From: Rhodospirillaceae bacterium
Lineage (GTDB): Bacteria > Pseudomonadota > Alphaproteobacteria > Rhodospirillales > Casp-alpha2
Reading direction: 5' to 3'
DNA: 41,088 nucleotides
NCBI GenBank assembly: GCA_002706405.1
Contig: PALN01000073.1
Span: 1 to 41,088 of the forward strand
The translations under genes and the position numbers were made by a program. Below are positions 1 through 7,316 of the stretch, in pieces. The notes below the pieces were generated by a model. That model was given only the letters and a program-made list of their open reading frames with translations, searched no databases and had not been told where the DNA came from. Position 1 is the stretch's first letter, and each line of letters begins with the position of its first letter.

Positions 1-17
1 CGCAACGGCGGCCGCGC

Positions 18-104
18 GCGGGCGTGGTGAAATTGGTAAACACAAGGGACTTAAAATCCCTCGGCCTTACGGCCTTGTCGGTTCAAGTCCGACCGCCCGC
101 ACCA
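18..104 (+). tRNA. tRNA-Leu (anticodon UAA)
   Basis: Seen directly: the acceptor arms 18-24 (GCGGGCG) and 94-100 (CGCCCGC) pair perfectly and are followed by A101 and an encoded CCA at 102-104. The anticodon stem 45-49/57-61 closes a seven-base loop with TAA at 52-54. A variable arm longer than in class I tRNAs lies between the anticodon and T arms, and the T loop GTTCAAGTCC is typical. The long variable arm, the TAA anticodon and the 87-base length identify tRNA-Leu reading UUA/UUG codons. Confidence 0.96.
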
Positions 105-144
105 CCCGCTTTCGCTTACGCTACAGCGCGATTGAGTGTGCTTC

Positions 145-465
145 TCAGGCCGAAGATGACAGCTTCAACCCCACGATGCCCGCCGCGATCAGGCCGATGC
201 AGGCGAGGCGCATCAGGGTCGCGGGTTCGTTGAACAGGAAGACGCCGAAGGCGGCGGCGCCCAGGGTGCCGATGCCGGTCCAGACCGCATAGCCGGTGCC
301 GAGCGGCAGGTCGCGCACCGCCAGGCCGAGCAGGACCATGCTGGCGATCAGGGCCACGGCCGTGGCGATGCTGGGCAGGGGGCGGGTGAAGCCGTCGGTG
401 TATTTCAGGCCGACGACCCAGGCGATTTCGAACAGACCCGCGACAAACAGATAGAACCAGGACAT
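145..465 (-). CDS. sugE: SMR-family transporter, SugE/Gdx type (guanidinium exporter-like)
   Basis: A 106-residue protein with four hydrophobic helices, the usual length of small multidrug resistance transporters, which act as antiparallel dimers in the inner membrane and exchange a cation for protons. The membrane-embedded glutamate is Glu13 in the first helix (AGLFEIAW). The following GLKYTDGFTR and the YAVWTGIGTLGAA stretch match the SugE/Gdx branch much better than EmrE. Characterised Gdx proteins export guanidinium, so this substrate is the best guess. The gene stands alone, convergent with the tRNA; a 7-bp hairpin lies just upstream (496-513), but I do not recognise a guanidine riboswitch. 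The family call is firm and the substrate is inferred. Confidence 0.88.
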   Translation of the reverse strand: MSWFYLFVAGLFEIAWVVGLKYTDGFTRPLPSIATAVALIASMVLLGLAVRDLPLGTGYAVWTGIGTLGAAAFGVFLFNEPATLMRLACIGLIAAGIVGLKLSSSA

Positions 466-495
466 GGCGATGCTCTCATGAATGGTGATTGGGCG

Positions 496-513
496 CGATG
501 GCGGGCGCCATCG
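496..513. promoter_or_regulatory. Perfect inverted repeat upstream of sugE
   Basis: CGATGGC and GCCATCG form a 7-bp stem around a GGGC loop, about 30 bases upstream of the sugE start. It could be an RNA hairpin in the leader or an operator. The loop is not the ACGR loop of guanidine-II riboswitches, so no ligand is proposed. Confidence 0.3.
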
Positions 514-566
514 TCGCTCGGTGGGGCATTCATGAAGCCGGGATGCGGCGCCGTCAACCTGGGGCG

Positions 567-950
567 TTACCCAAGCCCGGGATAGGTCGCGGTCAGGCTG
601 TCCAGATGGTGTTCGAGGCGCTTGCGGAAGGTTTCGTTCAGGGTGACCAATTGCGTGCGGGAATCGTTCTCTTTCTGCCGCTTGATGATCACGTCGTCCG
701 AAGCCAGTTGGGCGATCAGTTTCAGGGTCGTCGATTTGGACGCCGCCACCGATACGCAGATGTCCGAGACGTTCAGATTCTGTCCGGCATATTGGGCTTC
801 GGCGATGAGAAAGAGGACGTCCCAGGTCAGGTTCTGGGTCCCGGCATTGCGGTACAAGGCGTTCTGCGCCCCACGGGATTTTTGCATCCAGCGGACCTTT
901 TCGAGGTATTTCGTATGCTCGGATTTTGTTTGAGTGCGAGCGTTCGCCAT
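567..950 (-). CDS. MarR-like winged-helix transcriptional regulator
   Basis: A 127-residue protein with a winged-helix layout. A helix-turn-helix stretch around residues 58-80 (VSDICVSVAASKSTTLKLIAQL) is followed by a wing-like segment containing KENDSRTQLVTL, the position where MarR proteins carry the DxR wing motif. The start at 950 is chosen because a very strong purine-rich site (GGGGGAGGGGG) lies about six bases upstream; a longer frame reaches 1010 but lacks such a site. No ligand-binding or cysteine sensor motif is evident. It faces away from the cyclic-nucleotide-domain gene at 1311 across a region full of palindromes, which may include its own operator. Target genes are unknown; sugE, next on the same strand, is a possible target by position only. 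Confidence 0.7.
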   Translation of the reverse strand: MANARTQTKSEHTKYLEKVRWMQKSRGAQNALYRNAGTQNLTWDVLFLIAEAQYAGQNLNVSDICVSVAASKSTTLKLIAQLASDDVIIKRQKENDSRTQLVTLNETFRKRLEHHLDSLTATYPGLG

Positions 951-1023
951 GTTGACCCCCTCCCCCGAAGGTTTTGCTTTTAATCCCCTGGATTCCTTAC
1001 GGAACATCACCCGTATATTCTTT

Positions 1024-1136
1024 TACTATCGCAAATGTGAGCACAAAATGGTCTAGAAATTAGAGAGAATTCTCGTTTAACGATAGTAGACATCCCGTAT
1101 TTTCCGCGAAGAGGCAACCTTTACCTACGTAAAGGT
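1024..1136. promoter_or_regulatory. Cluster of palindromes in a divergent intergenic region
   Basis: The 951-1310 gap between the divergent regulator and the cyclic-nucleotide-domain gene is AT-richer than its surroundings and holds three symmetric elements. TACTATCG (1024-1031) and CGATAGTA (1081-1088) are inverted copies. GAGAATTCTC (1065-1074) is a perfect 10-bp palindrome. ACCTTTAC and GTAAAGGT (1117-1124 and 1129-1136) flank a CTAC spacer. MarR proteins usually bind such palindromes near their own promoter, so an operator role is plausible. I see no gene and no clear promoter in the remaining 1137-1310 stretch. Confidence 0.45.
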
Positions 1137-1310
1137 CTGTCGTGCCTGAGGATAGGCAATCATCATTCTTTGCCTTGCGTGTGGTTGTCATAGGCGGCAT
1201 CCTAGCCCGGAAATCACGACAGCCGGGCCAACCGGCGGTGCTTTGAGGGGTGCTTTTGGATCGTGGCCGCGCCGGCCCATGGCGTGGCTTTTTGGGGCAC
1301 TGGGGCCAAC

Positions 1311-3245
1311 ATGAAAAGTAATCTTGCCGGTAAGACCTACGAGGTCCAGACCGAAGCCGATGGCAAGTGGACATTCCACGCCAGCCATAACGTAAAGTCG
1401 CAGGCCATTCAGCAGGCCCAAGCCCTTTTGGACTCGCACAAATATTCGGGCGTGAAGGTCATTGCCGAAAGCGAGCGCAAGGGCGACGAGATCATTTTCA
1501 ACGAACGGGCCGAGGTCACGGACAAGGGCCTGACCATCGTGCCCATCGATACCTCTCCGGTCTGCGAAACCCTGGCCGACTGCTACCAGCTGGAGGCCCG
1601 CCGCACGATCGGGCGCCTGCTGCGCCAATACCTGGACGACGTCGGCATGACGGCCATGGAACTGGCCTTCGATTTCGGCCGCCTGAAGATGCTGGAGCGC
1701 GACGACAAGCTCTATATCGGCGCCCTGTCGCGTCTCGCCAGCCTGCAGATCGACAAGGAGGCCGGCGAAAAGCCCCTCGACCGCCAGAACAAGCTGGAAG
1801 GCCTGTACAACGCGCTCGTGGCCAACGCGCAAAAGATGATGCGGCGCGATGACCTGACCGAGGCCATCCAGATGGGCGGCCTGCAGGCCCTGATCGACAA
1901 GGTCAATGCCGAGGCCCCGGCCGCCGACCGCCATGCCCTGATCCTGGCGGGCCTTGCGGCCCATATGGGCGAGCAGGGCGATTGGAGCGGCAAGATCGAA
2001 TCCCTGATCACGCTGTTGGGCGCGCAGGCGAGCGTCGTCGCCCAGGCCTATGTCGACGAGGCATTGGCGGAAATTCTCGACGGCACGGCGGCCATCACGG
2101 AATTGCTGGGCGGGGTTGCCGACGCGGCGACCGCGCATCGCATGCTGGTTCAGCTGTGCCAGGGCCGCCTGCCCGAGGTGAAGAACCCGCTCAGTTGCAT
2201 TAACGAATTGAACAAGACCATGGCGGCCTACGAGTTGGAGAACGCGCGCGACGCGATCCTGAGCCGCGTCGCCCGTGGCATCGGCGGGATCAAGCCGATG
2301 ACCCGAGAAGGCAAGGACGGCGAGCGCACGGCCCTGGTCAACCTGATCCGCAATCTGGAAGGCTATGCCGGGCTGCTTGGCGGCCCGCAAATGGCCGAAG
2401 CCCTGACCCTGCGCGCCAAGATGGCGCTGGGCGGCGACGACGGCGACCTCAGCGCCGAAGAAGCCGTCGCCAGAATTCTCGGATACCTGCCGTCGCTGCC
2501 GTCGCGCGCCGGCTTCGTGCTTGATCTGTCGGCCACGGACACGGGCGCCAAGCAGCAGGCCGCCGTGGTCCGCAACCTGGCCCAGTCCATGCGCGGCCTG
2601 ACCAGTGTCGATGCCCTGACCGGCGGCGGCCAGGATGTGACCATGGCCAAGCGCGTGGCCGCCGTGTTGAAGGAAAAGATCGCCGCCGCGGGCCTGCCTG
2701 ACGAACTGAAACGGACCGCCGCGGCGACCCTGGACAAGGCCTTTGCCAATGGCGCCGCCAGCGAGGCGCCGAACGGCGCGGCGGCACAGGAACAGCGTTG
2801 GACCGACGGCGCCCAGAAGCCGGCCCCGGCTGCGGCGCAACCTGCCCCGGCGGCCCCGCCGCCCAAGCCGGCCCCGGCCAACGGCGGCGGCAAAGGGCCG
2901 GAACAGCGCCGGCTGGTCAAAGGCCAGATTCTGTTCGAGGAAGGCGATGCCGGGACCGAGGCCTTCCTGATTTCCTCGGGCGCCATCGAAATTTACCGGC
3001 GCGGTGCTGTGGAACAAAGCTTGGCCAAGCTCGGCGCGGGGGAACTGTTGGGGGAACTGTCGCTGATCGACGATCAGCCGCGCGCCGCCTCGGCCCGGGC
3101 GGCCGAGGACTCGGTGCTGATCGTGCTGTCCAAGGACTCCCTCAAGGTTCGCCTGCAGCGCCTGGAGCAGACCGACAAGGTCCTGCACCGTCTGATGGGC
3201 GTGCTGGTCAACCGCCTGCGCGGAATGGCCCGAGCCGCCGAATAG
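1311..3245 (+). CDS. Cyclic-nucleotide-binding-domain protein with long helical N-terminal region
   Basis: A 644-residue soluble protein. Residues 1-65 form a small alpha/beta segment, and residues 65-490 are mostly helical with no motif I can name. Residues about 490-530 are an Ala/Pro-rich linker. Residues about 535-640 are a Crp-like cNMP-binding domain (KGQILFEEGDAG, EAFLISSGAIEIYRRG, GELLGELSLIDDQPRAASARA). The phosphate-binding cassette keeps GE-x-SLID and the PRAASARA arginine, so nucleotide binding is possible. There is no C-terminal helix-turn-helix, so it is not a Crp-type regulator, and no membrane segment is visible. The ATG at 1311 is preferred; an in-frame GTG at 1263 would add 16 residues. 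The gene is convergent with the enolase-like gene, ending nine bases before it. Function is unknown. Confidence 0.75.
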   Translation: MKSNLAGKTYEVQTEADGKWTFHASHNVKSQAIQQAQALLDSHKYSGVKVIAESERKGDEIIFNERAEVTDKGLTIVPIDTSPVCETLADCYQLEARRTIGRLLRQYLDDVGMTAMELAFDFGRLKMLERDDKLYIGALSRLASLQIDKEAGEKPLDRQNKLEGLYNALVANAQKMMRRDDLTEAIQMGGLQALIDKVNAEAPAADRHALILAGLAAHMGEQGDWSGKIESLITLLGAQASVVAQAYVDEALAEILDGTAAITELLGGVADAATAHRMLVQLCQGRLPEVKNPLSCINELNKTMAAYELENARDAILSRVARGIGGIKPMTREGKDGERTALVNLIRNLEGYAGLLGGPQMAEALTLRAKMALGGDDGDLSAEEAVARILGYLPSLPSRAGFVLDLSATDTGAKQQAAVVRNLAQSMRGLTSVDALTGGGQDVTMAKRVAAVLKEKIAAAGLPDELKRTAAATLDKAFANGAASEAPNGAAAQEQRWTDGAQKPAPAAAQPAPAAPPPKPAPANGGGKGPEQRRLVKGQILFEEGDAGTEAFLISSGAIEIYRRGAVEQSLAKLGAGELLGELSLIDDQPRAASARAAEDSVLIVLSKDSLKVRLQRLEQTDKVLHRLMGVLVNRLRGMARAAE

Positions 3246-3254
3246 GCGTCCGAC

Positions 3255-4556
3255 CTAACCCCAGGGAAAGGCCGCCCGGGGCGGCAGTGCGGCGGAGCCC
3301 AGCGCGTCGGCGACCCGCAGGCCTTCGTTCCACTTCACCATGCGTTCCGAGCGCGTGAACGATCCCACCTTCAACTGCTTGGCCCCCCAGCCGACGGCCA
3401 GATGGACGATGGTCACGTCCTCGGTCTCGCCCGAGCGGGCGGACACGATGGCGCCGATTCCGGCATCCCGGGCGGCATCGAAGGCGGCCTTGGTTTCGGT
3501 GATCGTGCCGGCCTGGTTCGGCTTGATCAGGGCGCAGTTCAGGGCCCCGTCGCGGGCGGCGGCCCGCACCCGGCCGGCATTGGTCACCAGGAAGTCGTCA
3601 CCGACGATCTGCAGGGTCTTGGGGGCGGCCTGGGCAAAGGCCAGGAAGCCTTCCGCATCGTCTTCGGACATGGGGTCCTCGACGGAGACGATGGGATAGC
3701 GGTTGACCCAACCGACCAGCATTTCGGCCAGTTCCTCGCGCGACATGTCGCGGTCCTCGCGGGCCAGGCGATAGCGCCCGTTCTTGCCGAACTCCGAGGC
3801 CGCGATATCGAGGGAGATGGACACCTGTTCCCCCGGTTTCAGCCCGGCTTTCTCGATGGCCTGGACCAGGGTTTCGGCGGCGTCCTCGTTGGCGTCGAAG
3901 GCCGGCCAGAAGCCGCCTTCGTCGGCGACGCCCTGCAGCACGCCGCGCTCGGCCATGATCTTGCCGGCGGCGATATAAACCTCGGCGGTCCAGGCCAGGG
4001 CCTGTTCGTAATCGTCGGCGCCGGTGGCGATGACCATGAAGTCCTGCACGTCGATGCGCCGCCCGGCATGGGCGCCGCCCCCGAAGATCTGGATTTCCGG
4101 CAGCGGCAGCACCGGCAGGCCCGGCGTGCCGCCCTGGGTCCACAGATACTTCCACAACGGTTGTCCGGACTGATTGGCGGCGGCATGCAACACGGCCATG
4201 GACACGGCGATGGTCGCGTTGCCGCCCAGGTTGGCCTTGTTGGGCGTGCCGTCCAGATCGATCATTGCTTGGTCCACGGCAGCCTGATCGGTGGCGTCCA
4301 GGCCGACGATCGCCTGGTTGATGGCGCCATTGGTCTGACGCAGCGCTTCGGTCACGTCCCAGCCGCCGAACCGGGGCCCGGCGTCGCGCAGGTCGATGGC
4401 CTCGTTGCTGCCGCGCGATGCGCCCGCGGGGGCGATGGCCCGGCCCAGGGAGCCGTCGGCCAGGGTCACGTCGGCTTCGACCGTCGGGCGGCCCCGGGAA
4501 TCCCAAACGCGGCGGGCCTTGACGGCGGTGATGGTGGTGGCGGAGGAGGCCGTCAT
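3255..4556 (-). CDS. Divergent enolase-family protein (probable paralogue, catalytic positions changed)
   Basis: 433 residues, full enolase length, with the enolase N-domain (DSRGRPTVEADV) and barrel. Metal ligands are kept: D250 (SLDIAASEF), E293 (SVEDPMSEDD) and D320 (GDDFLVTN). K345, R374, S375 and K396 are also present. Departures from true enolases are clear. The first mobile loop reads PAGASRG instead of PSGASTG. The catalytic EFM glutamate (yeast Glu168) is Asp172 (VQDFM). The GDEGG motif is ADEGG. The SHRSGETED histidine (yeast His373) is Ala373 (VSARSGETED). These changes at residues that matter for 2-phosphoglycerate dehydration suggest a different substrate or reaction. The start codon overlaps the stop of the kinase gene by ATGA, so the two are co-translated. 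Automatic annotation would probably say phosphopyruvate hydratase; I consider that doubtful. Confidence 0.8.
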   Translation of the reverse strand: MTASSATTITAVKARRVWDSRGRPTVEADVTLADGSLGRAIAPAGASRGSNEAIDLRDAGPRFGGWDVTEALRQTNGAINQAIVGLDATDQAAVDQAMIDLDGTPNKANLGGNATIAVSMAVLHAAANQSGQPLWKYLWTQGGTPGLPVLPLPEIQIFGGGAHAGRRIDVQDFMVIATGADDYEQALAWTAEVYIAAGKIMAERGVLQGVADEGGFWPAFDANEDAAETLVQAIEKAGLKPGEQVSISLDIAASEFGKNGRYRLAREDRDMSREELAEMLVGWVNRYPIVSVEDPMSEDDAEGFLAFAQAAPKTLQIVGDDFLVTNAGRVRAAARDGALNCALIKPNQAGTITETKAAFDAARDAGIGAIVSARSGETEDVTIVHLAVGWGAKQLKVGSFTRSERMVKWNEGLRVADALGSAALPPRAAFPWG

Positions 4557-5545
4557 TGGCGGAGTTCCCTTTCCCAGGCTTGGCGGACGTCCGCCAGAGT
4601 CGGCGGCGGCGCGGTGATCAATGGTCTTGCCGTGCGCCGCACGCGGTCGCGCTCGGCTTCGGCGGTGATGTATTCGACAGGAGACTTACCGTCCACGCGG
4701 GCCAGGAACAAGGCTGGAAGCAGGGCGGCGGCGCGGGTCTCGATGGCGGGCCGGGCGGCATACCCATCGGCCAGGGCATCGAAGCAGGCCAGGAACCCAT
4801 CCGTCGCGGCGGGCGTCCACAGGCATTTCAGCAGCAGGTGATTCAGGCAGAAGGCCAGGTCGAACGCCGGGTCGCCGTACCAGGCGCATTCCGCATCCAG
4901 GAACACCGGCTCGGCTCCGTCGACCAGGATGTTCTTAGGGCTGACGTCGCCGTGGACCAAGGCCTCGCGATGCGCCGCCGTGGTCTGGGCCAGGGCTTCC
5001 ATCCGGGGCGCGAGGTCCGCATGGGCTCGGCCCGTGGCGATCAGATAGGGCTCCAGGCGGATCGAATAGAACGTCTCGTCCGTCCTGAACCGCTGGGCCA
5101 CGCTTTCGTCGCCGGCCGTCCCACCATGGACCTGCTTCAGGCATTCACCGACCCTGCGCGCGAAGGCGGGGTCCGCCCGTCCGGCGTGCAGTTCGTCCTT
5201 CCAGGTCGGATGGGCGGCCGGGTCCAGATAGGCCATGGCGAACACGCCCTGGTCCGCGTCATGGGCCAGCACGCGGGGAGCGATGCCGGGCTGCAGGGCG
5301 TTGGCGGTTTCCATCCAGGCGACTTCGAAGGCGTTGCGTTCCACGGGCGCGAACCAGTCGGCCTTGACCTTCAACTTGGCCAGGGCGCGCTTGACGCAGA
5401 CGGGGCCGCGCGCCAGGTCCGCGCGCCAGATGTCCGACGATACACCGCCGGCCAGGGCCGCATAGGCGGGGGTTTCATCCGGGGCCGCGAGCCCGCTTTG
5501 GCGCAGGAAGGCCGTCAGGAAGGCATCCGCGTTGGTGGCGTTCAT
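4553..5545 (-). CDS. APH/choline-kinase-fold phosphotransferase
   Basis: 330 residues with the aminoglycoside-phosphotransferase fold. A nucleotide-contacting lysine is probably K52 (VCVKRA). The catalytic loop is LVHGDVSPKN (H198, D200, N205), and the metal-binding aspartate is D217 in FLDAEC, followed by GDPAFDLAF. Family members phosphorylate hydroxyl groups of small molecules such as aminoglycosides, choline, homoserine and methylthioribose. Nothing here picks the substrate. Its position four bases after the CheB-like gene and its ATGA overlap with the enolase-like gene imply a shared pathway, for example phosphorylating a small metabolite handled by the enolase-like protein. That link is inference. 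GGGAAA inside the end of the upstream gene can serve as its ribosome site. Confidence 0.8.
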   Translation of the reverse strand: MNATNADAFLTAFLRQSGLAAPDETPAYAALAGGVSSDIWRADLARGPVCVKRALAKLKVKADWFAPVERNAFEVAWMETANALQPGIAPRVLAHDADQGVFAMAYLDPAAHPTWKDELHAGRADPAFARRVGECLKQVHGGTAGDESVAQRFRTDETFYSIRLEPYLIATGRAHADLAPRMEALAQTTAAHREALVHGDVSPKNILVDGAEPVFLDAECAWYGDPAFDLAFCLNHLLLKCLWTPAATDGFLACFDALADGYAARPAIETRAAALLPALFLARVDGKSPVEYITAEAERDRVRRTARPLITAPPPTLADVRQAWERELRQ

Positions 5546-5549
5546 GGTG

Positions 5550-6677
5550 TTATTTCCCTGCTGCCGCCTGGGCGATGAATTTGGGCAACTCGCCCAGGGG
5601 CAGGACCGCGTGGCAGTCTCCGGCGGCGGCGACGGCCCCCGGCATGCCCCAGACGATGCTGCTGTCCTTGTCCTGGACGACGACGGTGCCGCCGCCGTCG
5701 GCGATCACCTTGGCGCCCAGTTTGCCGTCCGATCCCATGCCCGTCAGCACAACGAGCAGAATATTCTCCGCCCCATAGGCGGCGACCAGGCCGCGCAACA
5801 TGGGCTCGGCCGAGGGTTTGCAGAAGCTTTCCTCTGGCCCGTCGTCGATCTTGATCTTTATCCCGCCGGCCTGCCGCTGCGGGACCAAATGAAACCCGCC
5901 GGGCGCCATATAGACCTGCCCGTTGTTAACCGGGTCGCCGTCCTTGCCCTCGGCGCAGGACCATCCCGTGCGCCGGGTGATGTGCTCGGCGAGTGCCGCG
6001 GTGAATCCGGGGGGCATGTGCTGGGTCAGAAAAATCGGCTGAGTCACGTCATGGGACAGATCCTTGAACAAGGCGAACAGGGCCTGCGGGCCGCCGGTCG
6101 AACTGGCGATGGCGATGGCCTTCGGGACATGGGGGCGCCGCGGCCGAAGTTCTTTTGGGGGCGCGTGCTCGAACCGCTTGCTGGTCGGCGGCGGGGTGAT
6201 GACGCGGGTTCCCTTGTCGCGGCGGGCGCGGCCCAGCCCCAACGCCAGGTCGGCGATCTGGCGGGTGAACTCGGGTTCGGCGATGTGCGGCGTGTGGCGG
6301 GACGGTGCCTGGACGAACTCGGCGGCCCCGGCGACCAGACCGGCCATGGCGTTTTTCACGTTGGCGAAGGTCAGGGTCGCGACCAGGACGATCTGAGCGT
6401 CGGGATCGACCTTCAGCAGACGCGACAGATCGGTCGCCAGTTTGACCTTGGTGTCGCCGATGTCGATGAAGATCACGTCGATGGCAAGGCGGCGCAGATG
6501 ACTGACGGCATCGATGCCGTCGGCGGCCTCGGCGCCGAGATCGACCCCATCGAGCCCTCGCAGTACCGCCTTGATACGATCGGCGACGATGTCCGACGTG
6601 CCGACGACCATGGCCTGGATTGCGGCGGGCGCGGCGTCCGATGGGCGATGCGGGATGCTGGTGGTGCTGTCCGCCAT
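5550..6677 (-). CDS. CheB-like protein-glutamate methylesterase with degenerate receiver domain
   Basis: 375 residues. The C-terminal CheB methylesterase domain (about 183-370) has an intact triad: Ser193 (ASSTGGP), His220 (TQHMPPGF) and Asp317 (GMGSDG). The N-terminal domain (about 20-130) has the receiver fold and a possible phosphoacceptor Asp72 (FIDIGD). The acidic pair that binds Mg is replaced by Gly-Thr (AMVVGTSD), and the conserved lysine is Gln123 (EFVQAP), so normal phosphorylation is unlikely. A charged linker (about 150-185) joins the domains. CheB demethylates or deamidates chemoreceptors. No cheA, cheW or cheR is next to it; the only chemoreceptor in view is at 39076. It heads an operon with the kinase and enolase-like genes, an odd setting for CheB. 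Confidence 0.85.
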   Translation of the reverse strand: MADSTTSIPHRPSDAAPAAIQAMVVGTSDIVADRIKAVLRGLDGVDLGAEAADGIDAVSHLRRLAIDVIFIDIGDTKVKLATDLSRLLKVDPDAQIVLVATLTFANVKNAMAGLVAGAAEFVQAPSRHTPHIAEPEFTRQIADLALGLGRARRDKGTRVITPPPTSKRFEHAPPKELRPRRPHVPKAIAIASSTGGPQALFALFKDLSHDVTQPIFLTQHMPPGFTAALAEHITRRTGWSCAEGKDGDPVNNGQVYMAPGGFHLVPQRQAGGIKIKIDDGPEESFCKPSAEPMLRGLVAAYGAENILLVVLTGMGSDGKLGAKVIADGGGTVVVQDKDSSIVWGMPGAVAAAGDCHAVLPLGELPKFIAQAAAGK

Positions 6678-6801
6678 GGCGGCGATGCTCGTTTCCTCTG
6701 ATTTTCTGCGACCATAGTCGCTGGTAGAGAACGAGACAATCCAATGCGGTAGTCAAATCTGCCCCGCACTGGTAGCGTTTAATGCATTGAGGGATTATCG
6801 C

Positions 6802-7053
6802 ATGACGACCTCGCTCCCTAATGAGTTAGAGAAAGCATATGGAGGATGCTACGTGGTCGATACTGTCGGGACAGATTTACAAATCCATGTTTGGTATGAT
6901 CGGGGCATGGATTGCATAAAGATGCGTATCGGTAGAGAACTGACTAGCGTAAACAACGATCCTGGAAGCAAACGCGGGAACCCAAGCCTTTACAAGAAGC
7001 TGGCAAGGGCGCTGCGTGATGCTGGTAAAGCATACCCCCACGGAATTTTGTAG
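6802..7053 (+). CDS. Small protein of unknown function
   Basis: 83 residues, start at ATG 6802 with GAGGG eight bases upstream; an in-frame TTG at 6787 is less likely. I do not recognise the family. The sequence looks like a compact alpha/beta domain: an alternating middle (CYVVDTVGTDLQIHVWYDRGM) followed by a basic helical C-terminus (SLYKKLARALRDAG). There is no signal peptide or membrane segment. Its base composition and codon use are AT-richer than the neighbours, which could mean recent acquisition. It stands alone between the divergent CheB-like operon and the serC leader. Confidence 0.55.
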   Translation: MTTSLPNELEKAYGGCYVVDTVGTDLQIHVWYDRGMDCIKMRIGRELTSVNNDPGSKRGNPSLYKKLARALRDAGKAYPHGIL

Positions 7054-7316
7054 TTATACCTAAAGGTGCCAAAGGCCCCAAAGGTAAGGGCCGTCTTGTC
7101 GATTGATCGGCGGTACAGGGGGGCAGGCTTGGTGGGGAAGGTATGGGTTCGTAAGCCGAACAAGAAACAGCGACAAGGTGTGTGTGGCCTCTCCGAGCTT
7201 AGGCGCTACCTTAGTGCCGGTCATTGACCAAGCCGGGGGAACGGGCGTATACCCGCCGTGGGCCAGGTCCCCCCAACGGGATCGGACCCTTCTGGAAGCG
7301 AAGGGAGTAAAATTCG
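7054..7316 (+). promoter_or_regulatory. Structured leader upstream of serC
   Basis: This 263-base gap holds no convincing gene but several adjacent hairpins on the serC strand. GGCCC/GGGCC lies at 7074-7078/7088-7092. GGCGCTA/TAGTGCC (7202-7208/7212-7218) has seven pairs with one G-U and a three-base loop. GGTC/GACC follows at once (7219-7229). GGGGGA (7235-7240) can pair with TCCCCC (7268-7273), enclosing ACG-G-GCG/CGC-CGT (7241-7259). A serC-associated RNA motif is known in alphaproteobacteria; I cannot confirm a match from memory. A plausible ribosome site (AAGGGAG, 7301-7307) precedes the ATG. Confidence 0.45.

Noticed and set aside
466-540. Guanidine riboswitch upstream of sugE
   Set aside because: A hairpin is present, but the ACGR loops of class II are missing and I could not see class I or III cores.
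1188-3188. 666-codon minus-strand open frame
   Set aside because: Shadow of the cyclic-nucleotide-domain gene; composition is typical of antisense frames in GC-rich DNA.
3255-4556. Simple call as housekeeping enolase
   Set aside because: Several catalytic-site residues are changed, so I call it an enolase-family paralogue instead.
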